Source: JAJPKK01 sp963781195 (GTDB lineage: Bacteria > Pseudomonadota > Alphaproteobacteria > Rhizobiales > Xanthobacteraceae). From it: 64,000 bases of DNA. The notes beneath the pieces are model-generated. The model made no database searches. It worked only from the letters and a program-made list of their open reading frames with translations, and was not told the origin of the DNA. Below are positions 8,073-17,082 of the stretch, piece by piece; within the stretch, counting starts at the first letter, position 1; each line of letters begins with the position of its first letter. The stretch spans positions 1 through 64,000 of the forward strand of contig CAWAEZ010000002.1 in assembly GCA_963781195.1 (NCBI GenBank), written 5' to 3'. The translations under genes were made by a program, and so were the position numbers.

Positions 8073-9401
8073 TCAGCGCGGCGGGCGGGCGATTTCAGTG
8101 TAGACCGCCAGCATCTGCTCGGGTGCGGCCTGGCTCGCAAACAGCGCCCTGACCCGCTCGCGCCCGCGCCGTCCGACCGAAATGCGGGTCGACTCGCTGG
8201 CCGAGAGCACCCGGATCAGGGTGGCCGCCAGCTCGGCGTCGTCGCCGCTGCGGAAGCGCCAGCCGGTCATGCGGTCCTCGGCCACGGCGGGCGGGGTGAG
8301 CACCGTGTCGGACCCGGCCGCGAGGTCGGAAACAATCGCCGGGCGTCCCATCGCCATGGCCTCGAGCAACGGCCGCTGCGGGCTTTCGAGCTGGACGGCA
8401 GCGGAGATCGCGGCGAAGGAGGCCATGTAGGCGGCGGGTTCGTCTGCCGGCGGCCCCGCCATTCGGAACACGTCGGTCGTTTTGGTCGCCATCACGAGGT
8501 CCCACAATTCGCCGCTGTAGCTCGAATGGCCGTTGTCTTCCCCGGTCAGGATGAAGGCGAAGTCGCGCAAGCCCATGTCCTTGAGGCGGCGCGCGGCGCG
8601 CACCACCACGTGATGCCCCTTACGGCGCACGATGCTGCCGACCACCATGATGGCGCGGGTGCTCGGAGCGAGGCCCCAGGCGGAGCGGGCGGCGGCGATC
8701 CGCTCGGCACTGACTTCGGCGGGATCGAGCCGCGTGGCATCGACATGGGATGGGATCACCACGATGCGGTCGGCCGGTACCCGATGCCGCTCGGCGATGA
8801 TCTCGGCGATCTGGTCGCTCATGGCGATTACCTGCTCGCCGCGCGCCATGACGCCGTTGTAAGCGTGCTTGAACAGGTTCTGGTCGCGGAATTCGGTGTA
8901 CCAGGTGGTCAGGAAGGGCACTCCGGTCATGCGGGCCGCGGCATAGCCGCTCCAGCCCGGCGCCCGGGCCAGCGCATGCACCACCCCGCAATGACGCTCG
9001 CGGATCAGCCGCGTCAGCGCGATGGCGTTGTAGGCGATGACTGCCGGATTGCGGCTCGCCATGTCCATGCGGACGAAATGGGCGCCGCAGGCGGCGAGTT
9101 CGGCTTCGAGCCGTCCACCGCAGGACACCACCAGGGCGCGATGCCCTGCCGCGGTCAGCGTTTCGGCGAGAGCGACGGCGCCCTCGTCGGCGGCGCCGCC
9201 GTCGAGCGTCGGAACGGCGATCATGACCGTGAGCGGAAGCCGTGCATAAGACGGCGCGAACGGGGAGGATTTCCCCGCATAATCTACGCGCTCATCCATC
9301 AAGGTGCGCGCCACTGTCGTTATGTCGGCCACTCCCCCACCCCGCTTCACATCGGCCAGAAGATCGTCTCTCCGCGAGATACTCAGCGCTGAGCGTCTCA
9401 T
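8073..9401 (-). CDS. GT4-family glycosyltransferase
   Basis: This is a probable GT-B fold retaining glycosyltransferase that transfers a sugar from a nucleotide-sugar donor to a glycan or lipid acceptor at the inner face of the membrane; donor and acceptor are unknown. The N-lobe begins around MIAVPTLDGGAADEGAVALA. The C-lobe has VVGSIVRRKGHHVVVRAA and the donor-binding SPQRPLLEAMAMGRPAIVSD, the E-x7-E-like region typical of GT4. The 442-aa reading starts at 9401 with an unusual N-terminal tail of about 59 residues. An internal ATG at 9224 matches the family start better, and neither has a good SD. It lies 274 bp upstream of infC and has no cluster partners. Confidence 0.75.
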   Translation of the reverse strand: MRRSALSISRRDDLLADVKRGGGVADITTVARTLMDERVDYAGKSSPFAPSYARLPLTVMIAVPTLDGGAADEGAVALAETLTAAGHRALVVSCGGRLEAELAACGAHFVRMDMASRNPAVIAYNAIALTRLIRERHCGVVHALARAPGWSGYAAARMTGVPFLTTWYTEFRDQNLFKHAYNGVMARGEQVIAMSDQIAEIIAERHRVPADRIVVIPSHVDATRLDPAEVSAERIAAARSAWGLAPSTRAIMVVGSIVRRKGHHVVVRAARRLKDMGLRDFAFILTGEDNGHSSYSGELWDLVMATKTTDVFRMAGPPADEPAAYMASFAAISAAVQLESPQRPLLEAMAMGRPAIVSDLAAGSDTVLTPPAVAEDRMTGWRFRSGDDAELAATLIRVLSASESTRISVGRRGRERVRALFASQAAPEQMLAVYTEIARPPR

Positions 9402-9441
9402 TTCTGAGCGCTTCAGGGCTGTCTCTGCGGTGAGCGTCTCA
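9382..9441. promoter_or_regulatory. Palindrome and TGAGCGTCTCA repeats near the glycosyltransferase/hydrolase divergent gap
   Basis: A perfect 12-bp palindrome CTCAGCGCTGAG (9382-9393) overlaps one copy of TGAGCGTCTCA, with a second copy near 9431-9441 and a related TGAGCGCTTCA between them. The cluster lies where two divergent genes begin, which is where an operator would sit. This is inference from placement only. Confidence 0.3.
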
Positions 9442-9628
9442 ACACATCACATGACGCCGGAACTGCCGACCGCGGTCACGCGAAACGCCGATTTCCATCC
9501 CCAGCATGGATCATACAATCGGTCGGCACTGTCGCGCAACTGTCTCACTCAATAAGAATTTTCACCGGCGCCCATTAAAAAACCAGAATCAGGTTGCGAG
9601 CACAGCGGCCGGTGCGGTGAGCGATGAT

Positions 9629-10444
9629 ATGAGCGCGACTTTTCTCGATGTCGGCCAAAACGGCGGCCAAAAAGGTGGCCAAATCGGTGACCAAGTCGGC
9701 GCCGTGCGCCGGATCGCCGTGCGGATGCGGCAGGCTGCCGGTGCTGGGCGCGGCGGTCCGGGGCTGGTCTGGCTCGGCGGCTTCAAATCCGACATGGGTG
9801 GCACCAAGGCGGTGGCGCTCGATCGCTGGGCCGAGGAGCACGGCCGCGCCTGCCTGCGTTTCGACTATTCCGGCCACGGCGAGTCCGGCGGCGCGTTCGT
9901 CGACGGTTCCATCAGCCGCTGGCTCGAGGAAAGCCATGCGGTATTCAGTGCTTACGCCGAGGGGCCGCAGATCGTGGTCGGCTCGTCGATGGGCGGATGG
10001 ATCGCGCTCCTCCTCGCCCGCGCGCTGCGCCGGGCGCCGGCGCCGAAGGCCGAGATCGCCGGCATGGTCCTGATCGCACCGGCGGTGGATTTCACCGAGG
10101 CGCTGATGTGGAAGCGGTTTCCCGAAGCCATCCGCCGCGAAATCGAGACCAACGGCGTCTGGGAGCGGCCGTCGGCCTATTCCGAAGGCCCCTACCAGAT
10201 CACCAGGGGATTGATCGAGGACGGCCGGCGCCACCTGCTGCTCGGCGGCCTGATCGAGACCGGTTGCCCGGTGCGCATCCTGCAGGGGGTGCAGGATCCG
10301 GACGTGCCCTGGGGGCATGCCGTCGAACTGGTGTCCCGGCTCGCCCAGGACGATGTGGTGCTGACCCTGGTCAAGGACGGCGACCATCGGCTGTCGCGGC
10401 CGGAGGACATCGAGCGGCTGCTGGTCGCGGTGTCCGAGCTGTAA
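9629..10444 (+). CDS. Alpha/beta-hydrolase, dienelactone-hydrolase/ABHD10-like
   Basis: This is a serine hydrolase of the alpha/beta fold, 271 aa from the ATG at 9629. The start at 9506 would add 41 residues with no family likeness. The nucleophile elbow is GSSMGG (VVGSSMGGWIALLLA), the acid is in QDPDVPWGHA and the histidine in DGDHRLSR. FDYSGHGESGG precedes the elbow, as in short esterases and thioesterases of this group. The first residues hold a small repeat, GGQKGGQIGDQVG, encoded by repeated GGCCAA/GACCAA units, suggesting local slippage in a dispensable tail. The substrate is unknown. It converges with the SDR gene at 10465. Confidence 0.78.
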   Translation: MSATFLDVGQNGGQKGGQIGDQVGAVRRIAVRMRQAAGAGRGGPGLVWLGGFKSDMGGTKAVALDRWAEEHGRACLRFDYSGHGESGGAFVDGSISRWLEESHAVFSAYAEGPQIVVGSSMGGWIALLLARALRRAPAPKAEIAGMVLIAPAVDFTEALMWKRFPEAIRREIETNGVWERPSAYSEGPYQITRGLIEDGRRHLLLGGLIETGCPVRILQGVQDPDVPWGHAVELVSRLAQDDVVLTLVKDGDHRLSRPEDIERLLVAVSEL

Positions 10445-10464
10445 AAAGGCGGGGCCGGCCCCTG

Positions 10465-11244
10465 CTAAAATGTCCCCGGATAGCTGCCGCCGTCGATCAG
10501 CAGGTTCTGGCCGGTGATGAAGCCGGCATTGGCCGAGCATAGGAAGGCGCAATAGTCGCCGAGTTCCTCCGGCCGGCCGAAGCGCCTGGCCGGATTGCCG
10601 GCGGCGCGCGCGCGCCACAAATCCTCGAACGTCTTGCCGCCGTCTTCGACCATGGCGGCGACATGCTCGCGCTGGGCGTTGCTGTCGAAGATGCCCGGCA
10701 GCAGGTTGTTGATGGTCACGTTGCGGGCCACGGTCTCGCGGGCGAGGCCGCCGGCGAAACCGACGAGGCCCGACCGCGCCCCGTTGGACAAGCCGAGTTC
10801 GACCTGGGGGATCTTCACGCTGCGCGACACGATGTTGATGATGCGGCCGAAGCCGCGCGCCGTCATGCCGTCGACGGTGAGCCGCATCATCTCGATGTGG
10901 CACAGCATCATGGTGTCCAGCGCGTCGATCCAGTCGTCCCGGGACCAGGTGCGGAAGTCGCCGGGCAGCCGTCCGTCGGCGTTGTTGACGAGGATGTCGG
11001 GCGCCGGACAGGCCGCCATCACCGCGGCCCGCCCTTTCGGCGTCGTGATGTCGGCGGCAACCGGCGTGACCGGCACGCCGGCGGCGGTCGCGATCTCATG
11101 GGCGGCGGCAGCAATGGCGGCGGCGCCGCGGGCGACCACCGTCAGCTCGACGCCTTCCCGGGCGAGCGCGGCGGCGCAGGCGCGTCCGAGCCCGCGGCTC
11201 GCGCCGCAGACGATGGCCTTCCTGCCGCGGATGCCGAGGTCCAC
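10465..11244 (-). CDS. Atypical short-chain dehydrogenase/reductase lacking the YxxxK pair
   Basis: This 259-aa Rossmann protein has the cofactor motif GASRGLG (TGxxxGxG type) at about 14-20 and NNADG in place of the usual NNAG. The catalytic serine region IVSRS is present, but where SDRs have YxxxK this protein reads LGLSNGARSGLVGF, with neither tyrosine nor lysine in place. The C-terminus (GFITGQNLLIDGGSYPGTF) is standard. It may act on a substrate that needs different chemistry or serve a binding role. It lies 15 bp downstream of the DapA-like gene on the same strand and is probably co-transcribed with it. Confidence 0.82.
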   Translation of the reverse strand: MDLGIRGRKAIVCGASRGLGRACAAALAREGVELTVVARGAAAIAAAAHEIATAAGVPVTPVAADITTPKGRAAVMAACPAPDILVNNADGRLPGDFRTWSRDDWIDALDTMMLCHIEMMRLTVDGMTARGFGRIINIVSRSVKIPQVELGLSNGARSGLVGFAGGLARETVARNVTINNLLPGIFDSNAQREHVAAMVEDGGKTFEDLWRARAAGNPARRFGRPEELGDYCAFLCSANAGFITGQNLLIDGGSYPGTF

Positions 11245-11259
11245 TGCGCCGACTGGCCG

Positions 11260-12198
11260 TTAGGCCGCCACCGCCGAGAGCGGCTTGAGCTTGTAGCCGT
11301 AGCGCTTGTCGAGGCCGAGTTCGGCGACGATGCGCAGCCCCTTGGCGAGCGCCTCGCCTTCCAGGTTGGTCAACGGCTTGCGCAGGTCACCGGCCGGCAG
11401 GCCGAGCGCCTTCATGAGCGACTTCACCGCCACTGGATTGATGGCCGAATAGGTGAAGTGGAGCAGCGGCAGCAGCCCGAGATAGGCGTTCTTGAACGCC
11501 TCGGCCTCGACATGGCCGGCCCACGGGGTGGAGATGGTCGCGAGCTCCGCCGGGGCCACGTTGCCGGTCATGTTGGCGGTGCCGTGTCCGCCCAGGCTCA
11601 TGGTCGGCACGACAAGACCGAGGTTCGGGCTGTCGCAGCACATGACCGAAACGTCGGGGCGCGCCGCCAACACCTGGGCGACCTGGCCGACCCGGGCCGT
11701 CGATTCCTTGTGCACGACGAAATTCGGGTGGCGGAAAATCCGCAGCAGATGGTCCCAGTGCAGGTCGCTCTTCACCCGAGGCGGATTGTTGTAGAGGCCG
11801 AGCGGCAGGTCGGTGGCGTCGGCAACGTCGAGGAAGAACCGCTCGATGTCGTCCTCCGGCGCACAGATATAGGCCGGGGCCGCGAGGATCGCGCCGTCGG
11901 CGCCGTTCGCCGCCGCAAACCGCACGCTGGCGATGGTGGTCTCGGTGTTGTTGCCGGTGCACCCGTAGAACAGCGGCATCCGCGGCGTCTTCATCTTCGC
12001 GGTTTCGACGATGATCGCCTTCTTTTCCTCGGGTGACAGCATCGAGGTCTCGCCGGTGGAACCCATGATCAGCACCGCCGAAGTGCCATGGCTCTCCTGG
12101 AAGGCGAGAAGATCACGGAATGCCGCGAAGTCCACCGAACCGTCCTTGTTGAACGGCGTGATCAGGGCGACGAACGAACCCGTCAACTTGCGTGCCAT
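11260..12198 (-). CDS. Dihydrodipicolinate synthase (DapA) family aldolase
   Basis: This 312-aa class I (Schiff-base) lyase belongs to the DapA/N-acetylneuraminate lyase family. GSTGE near residue 46 corresponds to the pyruvate-binding motif, LYNNPPR holds the conserved tyrosine, and VVHKESTA holds the Schiff-base lysine. The C-terminus, with INPVAVKSLMKALGLP, resembles DapA. It is longer than the housekeeping lysine enzyme (about 292 aa) and sits with an SDR, so it may instead handle a sugar-acid or hydroxy-oxo-acid. The exact substrate is uncertain. It starts MARKLTGSFVALITPFNKDG. Confidence 0.85.
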   Translation of the reverse strand: MARKLTGSFVALITPFNKDGSVDFAAFRDLLAFQESHGTSAVLIMGSTGETSMLSPEEKKAIIVETAKMKTPRMPLFYGCTGNNTETTIASVRFAAANGADGAILAAPAYICAPEDDIERFFLDVADATDLPLGLYNNPPRVKSDLHWDHLLRIFRHPNFVVHKESTARVGQVAQVLAARPDVSVMCCDSPNLGLVVPTMSLGGHGTANMTGNVAPAELATISTPWAGHVEAEAFKNAYLGLLPLLHFTYSAINPVAVKSLMKALGLPAGDLRKPLTNLEGEALAKGLRIVAELGLDKRYGYKLKPLSAVAA

Positions 12199-12288
12199 CG
12201 ATGTCTCCGCTTACCGGGACCCGAAGGCTATATCATCCGCCGTCCTCGGACCAAGTCTTTCCGCGGGTTCGGCAGCTTTGGTCGTGGT

Positions 12289-12348
12289 GAGAAGTCCTGC
12301 GGAGAGAAGTCTTGCGGAGAGAAGTCTTGCGGAGAGAAGTATCTGCGG
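12289..12348. repeat. Four 15-bp tandem repeats
   Basis: Three near-identical units GAGAAGTCYTGCGGA (12289-12303, 12304-12318, 12319-12333) are followed by a diverged fourth (12334-12348). They lie in the 182-bp gap between the DapA-like gene and the cNMP-binding protein gene. No function is seen. Confidence 0.85.
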
Positions 12349-12380
12349 CGGAATGACGTTCGGTCACGTGACCGTTTCAG

Positions 12381-12749
12381 TCACATGGCCTCGCCCATGC
12401 CGCGGATGCGCCGCGCCATCGCGCCCATGATGTAGTGGGCGAAGTTCGGCACCTCGTCCACCATGAAGCGAAATTTGCGCTGGTCGATCAGCGAGACCTC
12501 GCAGGCTTCCTTCACGCGGGCGGTCGAGGACCGCTGCGCGCTATCGATCATGGACATGAATCCGATCGCCTCGTTGGCTCCGCAGGTCTCGACGACGGTG
12601 TCGCCGATCACCATTTCGACGACGCCGGACTGGACGATGTACATGCAATTGCCGGGATCGCCCTTGGTGAAGATGATGCTGCCGGCAGCGTAGCTGACCG
12701 TCGCACCGGCCCCTTTGGCAAAGGTGCGCATGTCTATGATGGCGTTCAT
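12381..12749 (-). CDS. Small cyclic-nucleotide-binding-domain protein
   Basis: This 122-aa single-domain protein is a CAP/PKA-type cNMP-binding beta-roll: GSIIFTKGDPGNCMYIVQSG, then GDTVVETCGANEAIGFMSM, and the phosphate-binding cassette region SAQRSSTARV. It has no helix-turn-helix, so it is not a transcription factor by itself and probably acts as a sensory partner. The start is the ATG at 12749, which has GGAG 9 nt upstream; a longer frame to 12869 has no domain likeness. It is divergent from the outer-membrane barrel gene at 12973. Confidence 0.8.
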   Translation of the reverse strand: MNAIIDMRTFAKGAGATVSYAAGSIIFTKGDPGNCMYIVQSGVVEMVIGDTVVETCGANEAIGFMSMIDSAQRSSTARVKEACEVSLIDQRKFRFMVDEVPNFAHYIMGAMARRIRGMGEAM

Positions 12750-12972
12750 GACGTCGAACTCCGTGCCCCCGATGAAAAGCGGCGGGCAGTTCCCGATTAT
12801 AACAGTTTCATGACGCCGCTTGGCAAGTCCGGAATGGAACTCGGCGGCAGGGTGTCGATCGGGCAACACGCCCCCAAAAATCGCCCGGCGTCGCGATATC
12901 CGTCTTTGAATTCAAACCCGACAGGTGAGATCATCATTCCGAGAGATTCTGGACATGCCGGGGGGCGGGCGA

Positions 12973-13878
12973 ATGAACAAAGTGCTTTTTGCAAGTGCGG
13001 CGGCTTTCGCCGCTTTCGTGGCCGTCGCGCCTGCGTTTGCCGATGAGCCGCCCCCCGCACCGGTAAAGCACGTCCAGAGGGCGGCTCCGGTCCGCGCAGC
13101 CCCGGAGCGCGCGGCGCCAGCGCGCGCCGAGCCGGTGCGCACGGCGTCGGCCCAGCCGAACTGGACGGGCAGTCAGGTCGGCGGACAGGGCGGTGTCGGC
13201 AATATGGCGCAAGGCTTTGCCGAGCCGGGCGCGTATCTTTATCCCGATTGTACCGTCTTCCCCGCATCATATTGCGTAGAAACCCCATTTTCCTTCAATG
13301 GCAGCAAGACGGGCGCCACCGGCGGCGGCTTTCTCGGCTATCGCATCCAGTTCGGCTCGACCGTGGTCGGGATCGAGGGCGACATCAACGCCAACAGCCT
13401 GAGCAGCTCTTCGACCTATTCCGGGGCGAACCTCTATCGCGCCGAAAGCTTCACCGGGACGGTCAAGCAAGGCGCGGACGGTTCAATCCGCGGCCGCTTC
13501 GGCTTTCTCGTCACCCCGTGGACGATGGTCTACGGCACCGGCGGCGTGGCCTTCGGCAGCATCAGCGGGTCGTTCGGCTATAATGCCAGTGCCGATGGGA
13601 TCGGTATCTGCTCCCCCTTCTGTGCTTCGGCAACGGGTGGGGGCTCTTGGAGCACCACCAGGGTCGGCGCGACCGGGGGTGGCGGCATCGAAACGATGAT
13701 CACCCAGTCGCTCACCCTGCGCGTGGAGTACCGCTACTCGGATTTCGGGCGGTTCTCGGAAACCCTGCCGATAGTCACCAACTGCGCGGGCACCTGCACC
13801 TCGCCTTCGAGCGCGGCATCGATCAGCCTGCATCCGACGTACCAGACCGTCCGGGTTGGTATCGGCTACAACTTCTGA
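12973..13878 (+). CDS. Outer-membrane beta-barrel protein (Omp25/opacity-like)
   Basis: This 301-aa protein has a Sec signal peptide (MNKVLFASAAAFAAFVAVAPAFA, about 1-23), then a proline/alanine-rich linker with APERAAPARAEPVRTA and a barrel domain. Barrel features are alternating polar/aromatic strands, glycine-rich turns such as GATGGGFLGYRIQFGSTVVGIEGD, and the terminal strand YQTVRVGIGYNF ending in phenylalanine, the BamA recognition signal. Members of this family in Rhizobiales are small 8-stranded porin-like or structural proteins. Four cysteines occur in two short pairs, unusual for a barrel. A strong terminator follows. Confidence 0.85.
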   Translation: MNKVLFASAAAFAAFVAVAPAFADEPPPAPVKHVQRAAPVRAAPERAAPARAEPVRTASAQPNWTGSQVGGQGGVGNMAQGFAEPGAYLYPDCTVFPASYCVETPFSFNGSKTGATGGGFLGYRIQFGSTVVGIEGDINANSLSSSSTYSGANLYRAESFTGTVKQGADGSIRGRFGFLVTPWTMVYGTGGVAFGSISGSFGYNASADGIGICSPFCASATGGGSWSTTRVGATGGGGIETMITQSLTLRVEYRYSDFGRFSETLPIVTNCAGTCTSPSSAASISLHPTYQTVRVGIGYNF

Positions 13879-14179
13879 CCCCTCCCGACGCGCTCTCGCG
13901 GGGACTGTTGGAATTTTGCAGGCCGCCGGCAGGTCAGCCGGCGGCCGTTTGCATGCCGCCGGCGCGCCAGCGTCCACGCTCAACGAGGCTTGTGCGCCTT
14001 CTGTCTTTGGGGCTGCGCGACGCCGCGCCGCGTCGATGAACCTCGACACGCCGGCCGATCCCTAATAACGACGACTCTGAAAGACGCGGGGTTTCCGAGG
14101 CCGGCGCCGCCTGCCGAGGTGCCTCGCGCATTGTGCCGCGGTGGGGGGCCAGACTCGCGATGACGCGGGAGGAAACCCT
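13879..14179 (+). other. 301-bp gap between the barrel and TPR-CHAT genes
   Basis: The gap begins with the terminator hairpin at 13921-13946. The remainder is GC-rich and shows no coding signature. The ribosome binding site GGGAGGAAA (14167-14175) of the CHAT gene ends it. A promoter for the CHAT gene must lie here, but no clear -35/-10 pair is visible. Confidence 0.5.
13921..13946 (+). terminator. Strong hairpin terminator after the barrel gene
   Basis: A perfect 10-bp stem GGCCGCCGGC / GCCGGCGGCC with a 6-nt loop (AGGTCA) is followed by GTTTG, 40 bp after the stop codon of the outer-membrane protein. The T-run is short, so termination may be partial. Confidence 0.6.
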
Positions 14180-16975
14180 ATGCTGTGCCCAAAGCCGCCT
14201 CGTTTCCCGATGGTTTTCCTCACGCTGCTCGTCCTCGGCGCCGGCTTCGCGCCGGCCCGGGCGCAGGACGGTGTCGCCGCGGTCAACCCGCTGGTGTCCC
14301 AGGCCAAATCGCGGATCGACCAGCGACGCTATGACGAAGCGGCGGAGCTGTACCGGCGCGCGCTCGACATTCTGGAGAAGGACCCCGACCGCAATCGTCC
14401 CTACCTCATCGACACCTTGAGCAATCTCGCGCGGACCTACGAGTTCCAGAGCCGCTATGTCGACGCCCTCGAGTTGCGCAAGCGGGCGGTGGCGTTGGGC
14501 GAAGCGACCAGCGGACGCGACAAGGGCCTCGGCCTCGCCAGCAGCCTGAACGACCTCGGCATGGCCTATGCGCTGCTCGGGCGCCTCGCCGAGGCGGAGC
14601 CGCTCAACGAGCGCGCTTTGATGATCCGCGAGAGCGCGCTCGGTAAAAACCATCGCGACGTGGCCGTCAGCCTCAACAACCTCGCCCGCATCTATGAGCG
14701 CCTCGGCCGCTACGAGGACGCCGACGCGCTGCACCGGCGCGCGATCGCGATCGAGGAAAAAGCCGCCGGGGCCAGCCGCGAGCTCGCCGTCAGCCTCAAC
14801 AACCTGGCGCTCGTCGACCTCAAGGTCGGCCGCCAGGATGAGGCCGAGCAGCTCACGAAACGTGCCTTGGCGCTGCAGCAGAAGTCGCTTCCGGCGAACG
14901 ACGCCGATCTGGCGCAGAGCCTCAACAACCTCGCCGTCGCCTACCGGCAGCTGGGGCGCGCCGCGGAAGGCGAGCCGCTGCTCAAGCGGGCGATCGCCAT
15001 CAAGGAGCAGATCTTCGGACCAAACCATCCGGAAGTCGCCTTCCACCTCATTCCGCTCGCCAACGCCTATGTGAACCTCGGCCGCTACGACGATGCCGAG
15101 CCGCTCTACCTGCGCGCGCTCGACATCCGCCTGCGGGTGTTCGGTCCGGACCACATGGATGTCGCCTCGGTGATCAATTATCTCGCGCGGCTGCAGCTCT
15201 TGATGGGGCGCACCACCGACGCCATCGATTCGTCGCGCCGCGCCGTTCGTCTCGTGGTCGATCGGCTCAATCGTGACGCCGGGAGCCGGTCGGCCCCGGA
15301 AATCGCATCGCTGCGCGACTATTTCGATCAGAACGTCGCGATCCTGGATCGCGCGACGCAGCAGGGAATCCTCGGGCCGGAAGCCGGCTACCAGGCGTTC
15401 GAGAGCGCGCAATGGGCCAACCAGTCGACCGCGGCGACGGCGCTGGCACAAATGGCGGCGCGGTTCGGCGCCGGCAACGATCCGCTCGCAGCCGTCGTGC
15501 GCCAGCAGCAGGACGCCGTGAGCGAGCTGCACATCCTCGACCGCAGCATTCCGGCCGAGCTCGCCAAGCCCGAAAACCTCCGCGATCCAAAGCGCGAGGA
15601 AACCATGCGACGGCGCGCTGCCGAACTCGCGGCCGAGGTCGAGCGGCTCAACCAGGACATCACGGCCCGTTTCCCGGAATACGCCTCGCTGGTCAGTCCG
15701 AAGCCGCTTTCAGTCGAGCGCGTTCAGGCGTTGCTCTCGCCGAACGAGGCGCTGGTGTTCTTCCTGTCCAGCCCGAACGACAGCCATGTGTTCGCGGTGA
15801 CCAAGGAACGCTTCGAATGGCGGACCATCCCGCTCGGCGCGGATGCCATGGCCGAAAAGGTCACCCGGGTGCGCCAGGGCGTCGACGTCGACGACCTCCT
15901 CAAGTCCATCGACGCCGGCAAGCCGGTGCTGTTCGATCTCGGCGCGGCCTACGAGTTCTATGCGACGCTGCTCGGACCGGTCGAGAATATCATCAAGGAC
16001 AAGTCTCACCTGCTCGTCGTGCCGACCGGCGCGCTCACCGCGCTGCCGTTCCACCTCCTGGTGACGGAGCGGCCGGCGGTCGCGGTGCCGCGGCTCGAGG
16101 ACATGGCGACCTACCGCGATGCCGCCTGGCTGATCAAACGGCAGGCGGTGAGCGTGCTGCCGTCGGTGGAGAGCCTCCAGGCGTTGCGCGCGTTCGCCCG
16201 CACCAGCAATGCGCCCCTGCCGATGACGGGGTTCGGCGATCCGGTGTTCAACAGCGGCGAGCCCAAACCCGCACCAACTCAGCGCGGCCCGCAACAGCGC
16301 CCCGTCAAGACCCGCGCCTATACCGACTACTGGCGCGGCGCCGGGGTGGACCGATCGCGGCTCGCCCAGGCGCTGCCCGAGCTGCGCGACACCGCCGACG
16401 AGCTCAAGGCGGTGGCGGCGAAGCTCGGCGCCGCACCGAGCGCGCTCCACCTTCGCCAGGACGCCAGCGAGACCTCGGTGAAACGGGCAAAGCTCTCCGA
16501 CTACCGGGTGATCTATTTCGCCACCCACGGGCTGGTGGCGGGCGAGATCAAGAATCTCGCAGAGCCTTCACTCGCGCTGTCGATTCCCGCCCAGCCGACG
16601 GTACTCGATGACGGACTTCTGACCGCGAGCGAGGTGGCGCAACTCAAGCTCAATGCCGACTGGGCCATCCTGTCGGCGTGCAACACCGTGGCCGGCGATC
16701 GTCCCGGCGCGGAGGCGCTCTCCGGACTCGCCCGCGCGTTCTTCTACGCCGGGACCCGGGCGCTCCTGGTGTCGCACTGGAAGGTCGCGTCTGCGGCGGC
16801 CACCCGGCTCACCACCTCGACCTTCGACTATCTCAAGGCCGACCCGAAGGCGGGGCCTGCCGAGGCCTTGCGCCGCGCCATGCTGGCCTACATGGCCGAT
16901 ACGTCCGATCCCGACAACGCGTATCCGGCCTTCTGGGGGCCTTTCGAGGTGGCGGGCGAGGGCGCGGCGCGCTAG
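14180..16975 (+). CDS. Secreted TPR-repeat CHAT-domain protein (caspase-like peptidase fold)
   Basis: This 931-aa protein has an export signal (MLCPKPPRFPMVFLTLLVLG to about residue 30), roughly eight 42-residue kinesin-light-chain-type TPR repeats (about 35-400, with repeated SLNNLA and RALxI blocks), a helical middle and a C-terminal CHAT domain. The catalytic dyad is visible: His783 in YFATHGL and Cys834 in LSACNT. CHAT proteins are caspase/separase-fold cysteine peptidases. Most bacterial ones are cytosolic effectors, whereas this one appears periplasmic or surface-exposed. The start has GGGAGGAAA in front; an ATG at 14141 lacks one. The OmpA-domain gene lies 107 bp downstream. Confidence 0.85.
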   Translation: MLCPKPPRFPMVFLTLLVLGAGFAPARAQDGVAAVNPLVSQAKSRIDQRRYDEAAELYRRALDILEKDPDRNRPYLIDTLSNLARTYEFQSRYVDALELRKRAVALGEATSGRDKGLGLASSLNDLGMAYALLGRLAEAEPLNERALMIRESALGKNHRDVAVSLNNLARIYERLGRYEDADALHRRAIAIEEKAAGASRELAVSLNNLALVDLKVGRQDEAEQLTKRALALQQKSLPANDADLAQSLNNLAVAYRQLGRAAEGEPLLKRAIAIKEQIFGPNHPEVAFHLIPLANAYVNLGRYDDAEPLYLRALDIRLRVFGPDHMDVASVINYLARLQLLMGRTTDAIDSSRRAVRLVVDRLNRDAGSRSAPEIASLRDYFDQNVAILDRATQQGILGPEAGYQAFESAQWANQSTAATALAQMAARFGAGNDPLAAVVRQQQDAVSELHILDRSIPAELAKPENLRDPKREETMRRRAAELAAEVERLNQDITARFPEYASLVSPKPLSVERVQALLSPNEALVFFLSSPNDSHVFAVTKERFEWRTIPLGADAMAEKVTRVRQGVDVDDLLKSIDAGKPVLFDLGAAYEFYATLLGPVENIIKDKSHLLVVPTGALTALPFHLLVTERPAVAVPRLEDMATYRDAAWLIKRQAVSVLPSVESLQALRAFARTSNAPLPMTGFGDPVFNSGEPKPAPTQRGPQQRPVKTRAYTDYWRGAGVDRSRLAQALPELRDTADELKAVAAKLGAAPSALHLRQDASETSVKRAKLSDYRVIYFATHGLVAGEIKNLAEPSLALSIPAQPTVLDDGLLTASEVAQLKLNADWAILSACNTVAGDRPGAEALSGLARAFFYAGTRALLVSHWKVASAAATRLTTSTFDYLKADPKAGPAEALRRAMLAYMADTSDPDNAYPAFWGPFEVAGEGAAR

Positions 16976-17082
16976 AGCCTCCCCGCTCTGTGATCTTGGT
17001 CACGGACGTCGGAGGCGTCCTGGGCGAACCTCACGGCATGGTTCTGCAACAAACAATCAGGATCAGCCAACGGAGGGTCATC

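Noticed and set aside
13934..15532. 532-codon minus-strand frame opposite the TPR-CHAT gene
   Set aside because: It mirrors the repeated TPR codons; its repeats have the same spacing as the true gene and it has no start signal.
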